DNA from: Turritopsis dohrnii
Taxonomy: Eukaryota; Cnidaria; Hydrozoa; Anthoathecata; Oceaniidae
DNA: 64,000 bases
NCBI GenBank assembly: GCA_027922465.2
Contig: BQMF02000029.1
Span: 1,364,001-1,428,000, forward strand
Direction: 5' to 3'
Part shown: positions 55,745 to 64,000 of the stretch, one piece after another
How positions within the stretch are numbered: the stretch's first letter is position 1
Layout of the letters: each line of letters opens with the position of its first letter
Translations under genes and position numbers: made by a program
Notes under the pieces: model-generated
The model's database searches: none
What the model was told of the DNA's origin: nothing
The model's input: only the letters and a program-made list of their open reading frames with translations

Positions 55745-56060
55745 TTTATACTAATCGTGAAAAAAGTGTCTCTCGCCTCTACGTTTTAAGCGGATATAAG
55801 AAGACAATGACCGCTAAAAAAACAAAATATATCACTCTCTAAAACAAAAGTGGTAAGCACTTACGCGATCATTATATTAAGGCTAGCCGCCCAGGCGGTG
55901 TCCAGCTTGCGTTGTGTCGCAGAATTTAACTTGTGTAAAAGTTTTTACAGGCATTAATTTTTTAATTCATTTCTTACATTCAGAAGATTTAAAACCCGAG
56001 AAAAAATTTTTACCGAGTTTAATTTTGAAAAGAATGTGTGCAAATCTTGTGTGAAAAATA
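55745..56060 (+). repeat. Copy of the CCGGGTAAAA repeat family (3' part)
   Basis: ACTAATCGTGAAAAAAGTGT, CTCTCGCCTCTACG, TATATCACTCTCTAAAACA and TGCGTTGTGTCGCAGAATTT match 16685-16800 and 30140-30240. An extra segment (TTACATTCAGAAGATTTAAA) is shared only with the 30-kb copy. Confidence 0.7.
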
Positions 56061-56346
56061 GATGACGAAAAGTTTTATTATCAAATCTTCAACAGAAACA
56101 CAAATTCACATGAAAAAAAGTGTTACAACATACAACATAGCATATATGAAATATTCCTAACACATCATTTCTAGCTGAATGTTTCTCGAATGTTCCAAAT
56201 AACGATCTTTCGTTTTGCGATCGAGTGTGATACGACTTCGTTAACAGTCCTCCAATATGGTTTATATGGTTTAGTTCATTTATTCTTGGAAATAATAATT
56301 TTCGTCGTTAATAGCAAGTGCATTGCATCTTTGTATGTACCTTATC

Positions 56347-56441
56347 GGCCCTTTTTACGCCGGCCCTAATGTGGCGTTAATTTTGGTGCGCGGCGTTAAA
56401 AGGGCCGGCGCAAAAAGAGCCGGCGTAAAAAGGGCCAAAAA
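56347..56441. repeat. GC-rich palindromic island
   Basis: CGGCCCTTTTTACGCCGGCC at the left is mirrored by GGCCGGCG...GCCGGCGTAAAAAGGGCC at the right. GGCCC/GGGCC and GCCGGC words recur several times in 95 bp. It stands out sharply against the AT-rich surroundings and could form a strong hairpin. Its function is unknown; it might be the core of a foldback MITE. Confidence 0.75.
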
Positions 56442-56480
56442 AATGGAAATTTTTCAAAAAATCGGCGTTATTTTTTAAAA

Positions 56481-56666
56481 TTGAAATTTAGATTTGAAAA
56501 AATGAAACAAACTTTAGATGTGAAAGAACTCTTTGGAGACAATGAAGAGTCAGATGAAGGGGAAGTTGAAGCAGAAATAGAGGTAGAATCAGATGACGAT
56601 GAGGGAATTAGAGAAAATAATGAAAGCATTAATGAAAAAGAGGTCGAAATAACTGTAATAGATTAA
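56481..56666 (+). other. Short acidic open reading frame
   Basis: A 61-codon frame begins MKFRFEKMKQTLDVKELFG and continues almost entirely with Glu/Asp/Ser residues before a stop. Simple purine-rich DNA can give such a frame by chance. It resembles the acidic tail of a nuclear protein but has no domain. Confidence 0.25.
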
Positions 56667-56743
56667 GTCTTACGATGTTTTAGATGATATGTATTAGAAG
56701 ACATTTGTAGTATAAGTTAAAATTTGAGCAGAAAAGGTGAAAA

Positions 56744-56753
56744 ATAGTTATAA
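56744..56753 (+). repeat. Left 10-bp target-site duplication of the Penelope-like element
   Basis: ATAGTTATAA is identical to 59789-59798. The 10-base match at both outer limits supports a true insertion boundary. Confidence 0.8.
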
Positions 56754-56832
56754 AGTGTTTGTAGGTTTGCCTTTCCATTGTTTAATAACTTTTATTTTTG
56801 TTGGGATTTTTTAAGACAAGTATTTTTATATG

Positions 56833-56877
56833 TGATAAATTTTCCCTTGTAAACTTTGTACAAGCATCATCAGATCA
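56833..56877 (-). ncRNA. Candidate hammerhead ribozyme, 3' repeat copy
   Basis: On the minus strand: stem I strand TGAT, core CTGATGA, stem II CTTGTA/TACAAG with a 7-base loop (one bulged base at its foot), core GAAA, minimal stem III (A-A-T-T, self-complementary, so possibly formed between two molecules), then T and the stem I partner ATCA. Penelope-like elements are known to carry hammerheads with very short stem III in these repeats (recall: Cervera and De la Peña). The weak closing pair of stem II and the U before the cleavage site could lower activity. Confidence 0.5.
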
Positions 56878-56995
56878 AATTAAGTTAAAAAATTTTTAAA
56901 ATTCTATGTATTATAAACAGCTAAAATTATTTTTATTATCATAGGTAACATAAAGCATAAAAACATAATAAACAATTCATCTAATATATACAGTC

Positions 56996-59416
56996 TTAAA
57001 TTAAATCCTCCCAAATGTGTGATAACACTTTAATTTCGTCTTTCTTGTTCAATATTGCGTCATGGTCAGTTTTCTTAATTGCTATGGCTTCTTTAAATAA
57101 TCGTTTTACATGATTGTCTTCTTTGTGTAAAATTTTCACTTGGTCCCAGTCTATTAAATGATTTGTGTCCTTTATGTGCTTTGAGAGTCCAGATAAGTTT
57201 TTATTTTCTTTATTGGCATCCATTTTATGCTCCTTCAATCTGGTCAGCAGTTGTCTGCCTGTTTCTCCAATATATTTCTTATTGCAATCTTTGCACTGTA
57301 CTTCATACACCACTCCTTGTTGAGTTTGATTCATTTGTTTTGAGTTCTCTCTCTGCCCTATTTTGTTCTTCAAAGACTTTCCTTTAGTATGTCTGACTGT
57401 TACATTGTACTTCCTGCTTATTCTCGAGATTGGTTCGGATATACCTTTTTCATATGGTAAATATAGTATTATAGCGTTCTCTTCATTTTCATCAATCACC
57501 TTCTTTTCTTTTGGTTCCAACGTTTCTTTAACTGTTTTCTGTACTAACCATTTTGGGTAATCATTCAATTCCATGGTTTTCATGATATAGTCAATTTCTC
57601 TTTTGAAGTCAGATTCTGTGGTGCAAATATCTTTTGCTCTTTTCGTCAATGTCCTAATTGTGGACAATTTCACCGACTTTGGTTGATTAGAATTATAGTT
57701 TATGTACTGTCCTGTGTGGGTTTTTTTCCTGTACACACTTGTTCTTGTTTCGTTGTTTTCTGTTCGTGTTATCAAACAGTCCAGAAAAGCAATCTTTCCA
57801 TCACTTTCATTTTCTGCTGTAAATGTTATGTTTTCATTAATATTATTTAGTTCCTGTAACGTATCATCAGTATCATATTTCGTTATTGTAAATGTATCAT
57901 CCACTTTTCTTAGCCACATTCGTGGTGCATGTACCATATTGTATATACTAACTTCCTCAAGTCTTTGCACATAAATTTCAGCAAAGGCTGGTGATGAAGG
58001 AGATCCTATAAATAAACCTTCCGCTTGTTCATAAAAGTTTCCATTCATTTGAAAAGTCATAAACTCTAATGACAATCTGGCTAGTTTTATCAGTGCTGTC
58101 TTGTTTACATTGACAGGTTTAAAATCTTCATTGTTAATTCGCCTTTCAACTTCTCTTATCACGTCTTCTTTTGGTAGTGAAGGGTACATATCTTGAATGT
58201 CAAAACTGACAAACCTTTCCTCCTCCCTTAATTTCACATCTTTTATTTTGTTAACAAAGTCCTTTGAATCTTTTATAAATGCTTTTCCTGAAGTTGTCAG
58301 TGGTTTCAACTCTCTACTGACAAATTTTGCAATTTTGTAATATGCTGCACCTTGGGTGTTTATAATAAGTCTTACTTTCAACGGCTTTTTGTGCGATTTT
58401 AACGTTGGTCTAGCAGACGGGGTTCTCGGTGTAATTTGTTTAAGGTTTTTAAATAACTCCACAGTTATCAAGTTTTCTTTCCTAAGCAATGCCAATTCTT
58501 TATTCACATTCGTCTTGACTTTTTCAATATTATTCTTTGGCATAGGCACATATCTCTCACAATTACTAAGTTCGTTTTCTATTAACTCTTCCTTCATCTT
58601 GTTGTTAATAATACACGTTGCTCTACCTTTATCATTTTCCATTAGAACCAAACCATTTCCTTTCAGCCACTCCTTTAACCCATTACATAACTGTTCAGTT
58701 ATATTTACATCATGTTTTTTTCTTCCATTTTTAATGATTCTCTTACATTCAAACCTATACTCATTCGCCATTGCAGGTGAACAAAAACTTTTGACAACTT
58801 CCTCGATGCTACAGATTATGTCAATGACTGATAGTTTTTCCGTTGCAACCTTATACTCTAGCCCTTTGGACAATATCTTAATAAATTCTTCTGGAATCTC
58901 GATTTCCGAAAAATTCAACAGCGTTTTCCTTTCGTGTTCTCTTTTTTCTTCTTCAGTTACTGTGTTCAAAGTCCTGACTTTTCTCTTCAATAACATTTCA
59001 TATTTCACCAACAGATGCTTTTTCTTGTTTAATACCTTGTATAATTTCTTCTTTTTTGCTAATTCTATCATTGTAATATAATCCTTCAATGATAATTTCT
59101 CTTCTAATATTGATTCGCTTCGGTTTTTTATTTGTTGTAACCTCCAGCGTTTTTGGTAATTTTTGACAATAGATCTGTTAAGTAATTTCTTTTCCGTGGA
59201 ATATATAAACTTCCTGGTAGTAGGCGACGCAGATCTTCTTCCTCCAATTCTACAATGTATGGGAACAATTCCAGACCGTTTACATTTTGACAAAAAGTTT
59301 ATGTCCTCATTTAAGATTTCAATCCGTTTCCAAGCTGTTTGATAATCTTCAATAACATTATATGTTTTCTCCCCATATTTTTGTGTTATAAAGTGTTTGT
59401 AGGTTTGCCTTTCCAT
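56996..59416 (-). CDS. Penelope-like reverse transcriptase with GIY-YIG endonuclease
   Basis: An intact 806-codon ORF. RT motifs in order: KPLKVRLIINTQGAAYYKIA (~residues 345-365), motif A FVSFDIQDMYPSLP (~410), motif B EGLFIGSPSSPAFAEIYVQR (~485) and the catalytic RKVDDTF (~520; VDD rather than the usual xxDD of LINEs). Then come YRKKTHTGQYINYNSNQP and, near the C-terminus, a GIY-YIG nuclease module with VYEVQCKDCNKKYIGETGRQ (~705-725; Cys pair inserted) and LSGLSKHIKDTNHLIDW. This is the standard layout of Penelope elements. The ORF start overlaps the upstream direct repeat, and its last ~50 codons overlap the downstream one. The protein copies and inserts the element by target-primed reverse transcription (family knowledge). 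No damage is visible, so this copy may be functional. Confidence 0.95.
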   Translation of the reverse strand: MERQTYKHFITQKYGEKTYNVIEDYQTAWKRIEILNEDINFLSKCKRSGIVPIHCRIGGRRSASPTTRKFIYSTEKKLLNRSIVKNYQKRWRLQQIKNRSESILEEKLSLKDYITMIELAKKKKLYKVLNKKKHLLVKYEMLLKRKVRTLNTVTEEEKREHERKTLLNFSEIEIPEEFIKILSKGLEYKVATEKLSVIDIICSIEEVVKSFCSPAMANEYRFECKRIIKNGRKKHDVNITEQLCNGLKEWLKGNGLVLMENDKGRATCIINNKMKEELIENELSNCERYVPMPKNNIEKVKTNVNKELALLRKENLITVELFKNLKQITPRTPSARPTLKSHKKPLKVRLIINTQGAAYYKIAKFVSRELKPLTTSGKAFIKDSKDFVNKIKDVKLREEERFVSFDIQDMYPSLPKEDVIREVERRINNEDFKPVNVNKTALIKLARLSLEFMTFQMNGNFYEQAEGLFIGSPSSPAFAEIYVQRLEEVSIYNMVHAPRMWLRKVDDTFTITKYDTDDTLQELNNINENITFTAENESDGKIAFLDCLITRTENNETRTSVYRKKTHTGQYINYNSNQPKSVKLSTIRTLTKRAKDICTTESDFKREIDYIMKTMELNDYPKWLVQKTVKETLEPKEKKVIDENEENAIILYLPYEKGISEPISRISRKYNVTVRHTKGKSLKNKIGQRENSKQMNQTQQGVVYEVQCKDCNKKYIGETGRQLLTRLKEHKMDANKENKNLSGLSKHIKDTNHLIDWDQVKILHKEDNHVKRLFKEAIAIKKTDHDAILNKKDEIKVLSHIWEDLI

Positions 59417-59470
59417 TGTTTAATAACTTTTATTTTTGTTGGGATTTTTTAAGACAAGTATTTTTATATG

Positions 59471-59515
59471 TGATAAATTTTCCCTTGTAAACTTTGTACA
59501 AGCATCATCAGATCA
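59471..59515 (-). ncRNA. Candidate hammerhead ribozyme, 5' repeat copy
   Basis: Same sequence as 56833-56877, located in the upstream direct repeat. Two ribozyme copies one unit apart would release unit-length RNA from a tandem transcript. Confidence 0.5.
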
Positions 59516-59788
59516 AATTAAGTTAAAAAATTTTTAAAATTCTATGTATTATAAACAGCTAAAATTATTTTTATTATCATAGGTAACATAAAGCATAAAA
59601 ACATAATAAACAATTCATCTAATATATACAGTCTTAAATTAAATCCTCCCAAATGTGTGATAACACTTTAATTTCGTCTTTCTTGTTCAATATTGCGTCA
59701 TGGTCAGTTTTCTTAATTGCTATGGCTTCTTTAAATAATCGTTTTACATGATTGTCTTCTTTGTGTAAAATTTTCACTTGGTCACTTT

Positions 59789-59798
59789 ATAGTTATAA
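59789..59798 (+). repeat. Right 10-bp target-site duplication of the Penelope-like element
   Basis: ATAGTTATAA, identical to 56744-56753, just before repeat R copy 2. Confidence 0.8.
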
Positions 59799-60778
59799 CT
59801 AGCATGTAGCTTTAGCTAAAAATGCCCCCGCGCTCAAGCATTCCAAATTTTACACACAGCAAGCTATACATTGCAAGCCTATACAACGGAAACAAAAACA
59901 AACAAAGTCTTTTTACTTTTTGTTATCTCTTAGTCCTATGTCACACTGATGCTAATATACCTTTCAAAAAGTGTAAATAAGGCTTAACAAGTAATATTAG
60001 AAAGTATTTGCTACAAACAAGAGAAATGTGTGAATTGAAACCATGGATACATATTTTATAATTTTTATAATTAAAATAAGATTTGTTAAAAACATTCTGT
60101 AAGAGCCAAAAAAAAAAAACTTTTTCAAAAAAAAATCCATTGCGTTTCAGACTTTGATTTTAAACAAAAAATAGCCAAAGTTTACATAAAAAAAACAAGA
60201 AAAAAATATATAGGTTTTATTGATCATAATCACACTAGGTTTGGAAGACAGTCAAAGAAGAAAAACACGAAGAACGACAATTTGTAATATGGCTTTCTTG
60301 TATACACAGAAATCCAATTAAAATCTTTTGAAGGCAAGATCCGCCAAAAATCAGTGCATTAAAGAAAATTATTGAAAGAAAAATTTAGAGTTAAAACATA
60401 TACAAACATAAAATGTATGGTTGGCAAAATTTCAGATTTCAAGCTGTGCTTCAAAATCCTTGTTGTTCACTTCACTAAAACAACGCAAAAGTAATATAAA
60501 AAATGTTTAATTAATTTTAGCATACGAACTTTTTAAATAACATAATATAATATAATATAATAGTAAATTAGAAAAGAGATACGAAAAAACACTCTGTCTC
60601 CCACTTACAGTACCATGCTTTTAAACGGGAAAAAGCAAAGTCAGCTAATAATTGTATACCACCGTGTAAAGTCAACACGAAAGTTGGAAGATGATGATGA
60701 ACAAAATCGGAAACTGACTTTCGCCTATCTCGTGAAACTACTATGCCTCCTCGCTCGCTCACGCTCGCTGCGGGGGCA
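59799..60778. repeat. Long dispersed repeat R, copy 2
   Basis: Collinear with 51310-52550 but without the small MITE. Its left end is the point where the Penelope-like insertion abuts. It ends CGCTCGCTGCGGGGGCAAT like copy 1 and the fragment at 15105. The minus-strand ORF at 60568-60762 parallels the one in copy 1 and is not coding. Confidence 0.85.
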
Positions 60779-61439
60779 ATGAAAAATGAGTGTCAAAATA
60801 AAAGCAAACAAGACAAGACTACGAAAGAAGTAAAAAAGAGACTTAACAAATAGACACTTCGGATACCGAGTAGTTAGAATTTATAAACATTATTCGTCCA
60901 TTGCTTGATAATGCGTGATAAGTGCATTACAACAAATACAGAATATTGTTGATTAAGTCAATTTTGAGTAGCACACAATGCACCTCCACAGACGTAACTA
61001 AATGCCTTGTATACACTTTGAGATGTTAACTGTTTGGGTGACTAGATTTCTACGTCCTATTTTTGTTTACATTTATTTGGCTTCTGGTGTAGACAGGTGA
61101 CATTGAAAACTCCTCTAAATAGATGGATGTAACTATATAGCAAATACAAAAAATAGCATATGTAGTGCATAGTTAATCATGATAATCTAATATAATAGGT
61201 CTCTTGGCTTGGAGGTAGCAGAGCTCTCATATCTCCTAATCAATTTAGTAACACAAAACACAAAATCAACCCTAAGTAGCCAGCAAGGAAACTCAGCAGT
61301 ATATAATCACAGTATAACTTTTAACGGTCATAATATTGAGATTTACATTGCCGTAAAGTAAAATAGTAAATAGAACTGATCATATTTTTGCAATTAGCAA
61401 ACTCGCGCTTCGCAAGAGTGACTCAACCTGACTGCTTGG
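60779..61439. other. Gene-free spacer before the DIRS-like element
   Basis: No coding or repeat signal is recognised. Composition becomes clearly less AT-rich after about 61400, where the retroelement starts. Confidence 0.5.
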
Positions 61440-61460
61440 CGGCCGCCTAGCATTCCTACT

Positions 61461-62110
61461 TTGCCGCAGGCCTTAATCAACAGAATTAGGAACGGTGATT
61501 TTGTGAATTCTCATCTTTTGCTTCCGTCATCTGCTTCCGTCTTTACTATTGAAGAATTTACTTTGCAGATTTCAGGGGGTTCTTCACCGTCGTTGTCAGT
61601 GGTACTTAGCCAATCTGGGCGCCCTGGGTTGGTCGACTTTTCTTCATCGATAGTGGCTTGGAACAACTTTATTAGATGTTATTGTCACTTTGCGCCTTAT
61701 CCGGTACACGAGTAGTAGTCCAATACCAAGCAATACCAAGCATATCTGATTTTGCATCTTAATTTCCATTTCAAGCGTGGGACAGGATGTTTCTTTGTCA
61801 AATGGCTCTTAATTCTTCCTTGTCATGGAATCGCATTGACGATGGACATTGCAATAACCATCTTAAAGGAAATTCTCATTTCATTATTTGCTATCCTTGT
61901 AGAGGTATCGGTCATGTGGTTTCATCCTGTCCACTAAGGTATACGCAAGGGACGATGATTGGTTCTTCTGTTCCTTCCATCCCTACTTCTCATGCCGGGA
62001 GTGGTCAGCCTTTTGCGTACTCCAGCCACCGTTTCGCGTTTCAGGACAGGAATTACTACATCAGGCTAGGGCCACATGCAGGTTTTATAATGCCAATGGG
62101 AATTGTCTAA
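61461..62110 (+). pseudogene. Gag-like region of the DIRS element
   Basis: The first frame reads ALINRIRNGDFVNSHLLLPS, FTLQISGGSSPSLSVVLSQS and FSSSIVAWNNFIRCYCHFAP. A second, out-of-frame part contains ICYPCRGIGHVVSSC, a CX2CX4HX4C zinc knuckle. At least one stop or frameshift near 61715 separates the parts. The Gag-like role is inferred from the knuckle and from its position ahead of RT. Confidence 0.65.
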
Positions 62111-62459
62111 ACGTCCAATCTCGCTTCGTTCATCGTTGCAGGGTTTGTTTTAGCTCCCATCGAGTCACTAAGTGCACCGGCATCAATAAGCATTTTTCCT
62201 AACCATTTTCCATTATCCGTTTTTTCCCCTGTCAATTTTCCTCAACTCGCTTCCTGATTGGTAGAACATCTCAATCAATCAATGGTTTCTTTCGTTCGAG
62301 ATGTTTATTTTGATAACTTGTTGTCGGCACGTAATAAATCTTTACTAGTTTGGAAAGCTATAGCTAGAGTCTGGCCCGTTCTTGTCTCCACCTATCACAC
62401 CATTCTATTGATCGCCTTTAGGTTCAGTCCTTAAAACAGACGACACATATGGGGTTGTT

Positions 62460-63000
62460 TTGGAGTTTTCATCGCCCAGGGGAATGACGGGAAACGAGGG
62501 AATCAACAAGGATGAGTTTTCCTTGAAGTACACTAGTTTCGATGACGCTATCTGCACGATTAAAGGCTAAGGTCCCCAATGTGTTTCTGCCTAAGCAATA
62601 TATCAAACATGCTTTTCGATTGTGTCCAGTACGCCAGGATTAATGAGGTTTGTTGGGTTATGCCTGGGCTGGTTATTATAATGTTGATACTCCGCTACTC
62701 TCCTATTATTTTAAATTGCTTTGCAGAATTGCTGTGGTGGATTTTAGTTTACTTAGGGGCGTTCAATATGTTATCCATTATCTTGATGACTTCTTAGTTT
62801 GCGGCCATACTGGGTCTCTAAGGATATGGCTACTATGCATTCCATATTTTCGGCTATGGGTGTTATTCTTGCTTGTGGCAGAACTGTAGGTCCTGCTCAA
62901 ACACTCACCTTTCTGGACATCGGAAGTGATGTGGCTGCTAAAACAATTAGGCTTCCAGATAAGAAACTTTCGGAGTTATCACCTTGTTTGGAGTAATTGG
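62460..63000 (+). pseudogene. Reverse transcriptase of the DIRS element, broken
   Basis: Pieces in shifting frames: FLPKQYIKHAFRLCPVR, LLGYAWAGYYNVDTPLL, QYVIHYLDDFLVCGHTGS (catalytic YLDD at 62779-62790), then MATMHSIFSAMGVILACGRT, TLTFLDIGSDV and IRLPDKKLSEL. The YLDDF and TFLDIxID-type motifs are those of DIRS/LTR-type RTs. There are several frameshifts and stops. Confidence 0.75.
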
Positions 63001-63184
63001 TGAATACGCATAAGTGCACTAAAGGGGGAGTTGTTATCATTAACTAGAATACTGTCATTTGCATTCAAAGTGGTGAAACCAGGTCAGATGTTTTCGTTGC
63101 AGATTGACTGATTTATCTATACCAGTATCTTCCTTAAACCATCATATCTTTCTCAACGCTGAAACCAGTCAGATAGTCAAACAT

Positions 63185-63420
63185 CTGTGGCTTTACATCT
63201 TTACACAGATACTTCCGGTTGTGGTTTTCGGTGGTGTATGGGGTTCTCACGGATTTAGCGAATCTTGGTAAGCTACTTCAAGGATTTCCATATCAATATA
63301 AAAGAGCCGTCTGCTATTATTCCTGCCGTTATCACTTGGGTATCGGCATGGCGCCATTCTAAGATTCTCATTTTTTCCGACAATATGGCCATCGTCCATG
63401 TTTGGCTTCTGGTTCTTGCA
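63185..63420 (+). pseudogene. RNase H region of the DIRS element, broken
   Basis: LHLYTDTSGCGFRWCMGF (first catalytic Asp) and, further on, ILIFSDNMAIVHVW (a further catalytic Asp) in the usual order, separated by a stop near 63260. It follows RT directly, as in DIRS. Confidence 0.65.
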
Positions 63421-63629
63421 GGGACAAGTACGTCATGCATTTAGTTAGGTTTTTTTTTCTTTATACAGAACGTCTTGATCGTAACATTTTATTGCAACAT
63501 GACTTAGCTATTTCAGTGCGGCTGATTTTAGTTCTCGTTTACAGATCTCTCGGTTTCTAGCGTCTTTCCCCAGAGCAGACAAACAGCCGGCCGTGGTGGA
63601 CCCGCTCAATTGAAAGATCTTTTCGCCGC

Positions 63630-64000
63630 AATAGTTTTTTACCAATTTCAGCCTTTAGCGTCCACCATGACTACGTACAGTTCTGGTTTTACGAACTTCG
63701 CTTTTGCTCTGTTCATGGTCATTACTTATATATTATACTTATATAGTGCATGAAGTCGTACTCATAAATTTTGTTGCTTCCTTGGCAGCTCGTTTATCAT
63801 TTGCCACAATCCGTATATACTTGGCTCGCACTCAATTCCATTCAATTATATCAGACCAATGTTATTTGCCTCAATTTTCGAGACTGTTATACGTTACGTA
63901 TTATCAAACGCGACGAAAGTACGACTCGTATCAGGCCACAAAGTCAACCGATCTCGTTCAGTCATCTACGTATCATTCATGTACGCCTTGAGCTTTGCAG
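63630..64000 (+). pseudogene. N-terminal part of a tyrosine recombinase (DIRS), broken
   Basis: LASTMTTYSSGFTNFAFALF, then after a frameshift near 63705 LINFVASLAARLSFATIRIY and LARTQFHSIISDQ, resembling the SAM-like N-terminal domain of DIRS tyrosine recombinases (a 'TxxTYxSGxxxF ... FVAxLAxxLSxxTIRxYLA' pattern). The catalytic domain would be beyond 64000. Confidence 0.65.

Larger units (their letters stand above)
56754..59788 (-). mobile_element. Penelope-like retroelement with flanking direct repeats
   Basis: A 399-bp direct repeat (56747-57145 and 59385-59783, the same length and with no difference that I can find by eye) brackets an intact 806-codon ORF. The repeat overlaps the first ~11 and last ~50 codons of the ORF. 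This is the expected result of a partial tandem unit (a pseudo-LTR), which is characteristic of Penelope-like elements. With the identical 10-bp duplications outside, this points to a recent insertion. It lies directly against repeat R copy 2. Confidence 0.92.
61440..64000 (+). mobile_element. Decayed DIRS-like retroelement, running off the window end
   Basis: Four remnants lie in the order expected for DIRS-type elements: a Gag-like region with zinc knuckle, RT, RNase H and the start of a tyrosine recombinase. All carry frameshifts or stops. No integrase core or LTRs are seen. The 5' inverted repeat is not identified, and the 3' end lies beyond the window. Confidence 0.75.

Noticed and set aside
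56747..59783. LTR retrotransposon because of flanking direct repeats
   Set aside because: The repeats overlap the ORF at both ends, the RT has VDD, a GIY-YIG domain is present, and there is no protease or integrase; this is the Penelope pseudo-LTR pattern.

Overview
This window is nuclear DNA of a eukaryote, almost certainly an invertebrate animal. It is very AT-rich, has GT-AG introns, long non-coding stretches, and transposable elements (TEs) nested inside one another. The TE set (an RT family that I recall as expanded in corals, Hydra and anemones, an N-RAG-type element carrying a RAG1-like N-terminal region, Academ, Penelope and DIRS) fits a cnidarian best; this is inference, not proof. 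I see no convincing host housekeeping gene. Nearly all recognisable protein coding belongs to TEs.

Layout. 1-4722: gene-poor, with a decayed coding fragment and one MITE. 4732-10302: a complete Mutator-like element (33-bp perfect TIRs, 9-bp TSD). Its minus-strand gene can be joined from 12 exons into one 1,300-codon frame: transposase, SWIM zinc finger, Ulp1 protease and PHD finger. 10312-17760: low-complexity sequence, a decayed transposase-like gene, an inverted repeat array and a tRNA-derived SINE. 17940-27956: a broken reverse-transcriptase gene split by three insertions: a small TA-type MITE, a 4.6-kb N-RAG-type element (19017-23661) and a 2.5-kb hAT-like element (24005-26468) that sits in the RT active-site codons. 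31402-38669: a second complete element, Academ-like, with 21-bp TIRs, a TAA TSD and a 10-exon, 1,593-codon minus-strand gene carrying the full set of XPG/FEN1-type nuclease acidic residues and a tesmin-like cysteine cluster. 40934-51000: MITEs, a mariner-like element with one frameshift, and a second Academ-type fragment. 51310-60780: two copies of a 1-1.3-kb repeat, with a Penelope-like element (intact 806-aa RT plus GIY-YIG ORF, terminal direct repeats with no difference that I can see, candidate hammerhead ribozyme) between them. 61440-64000: a decayed DIRS-like element running off the end.

The elements do not form a pathway. Each complete one appears to encode its own mobilisation machinery, and the nesting gives a relative order of insertion. 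The best candidates for something new are the two apparently complete autonomous DNA transposons, because their coding regions are spread over many short exons and look like scattered ORFs until spliced. All splice models and family calls are by eye; no alignment or database search was run.
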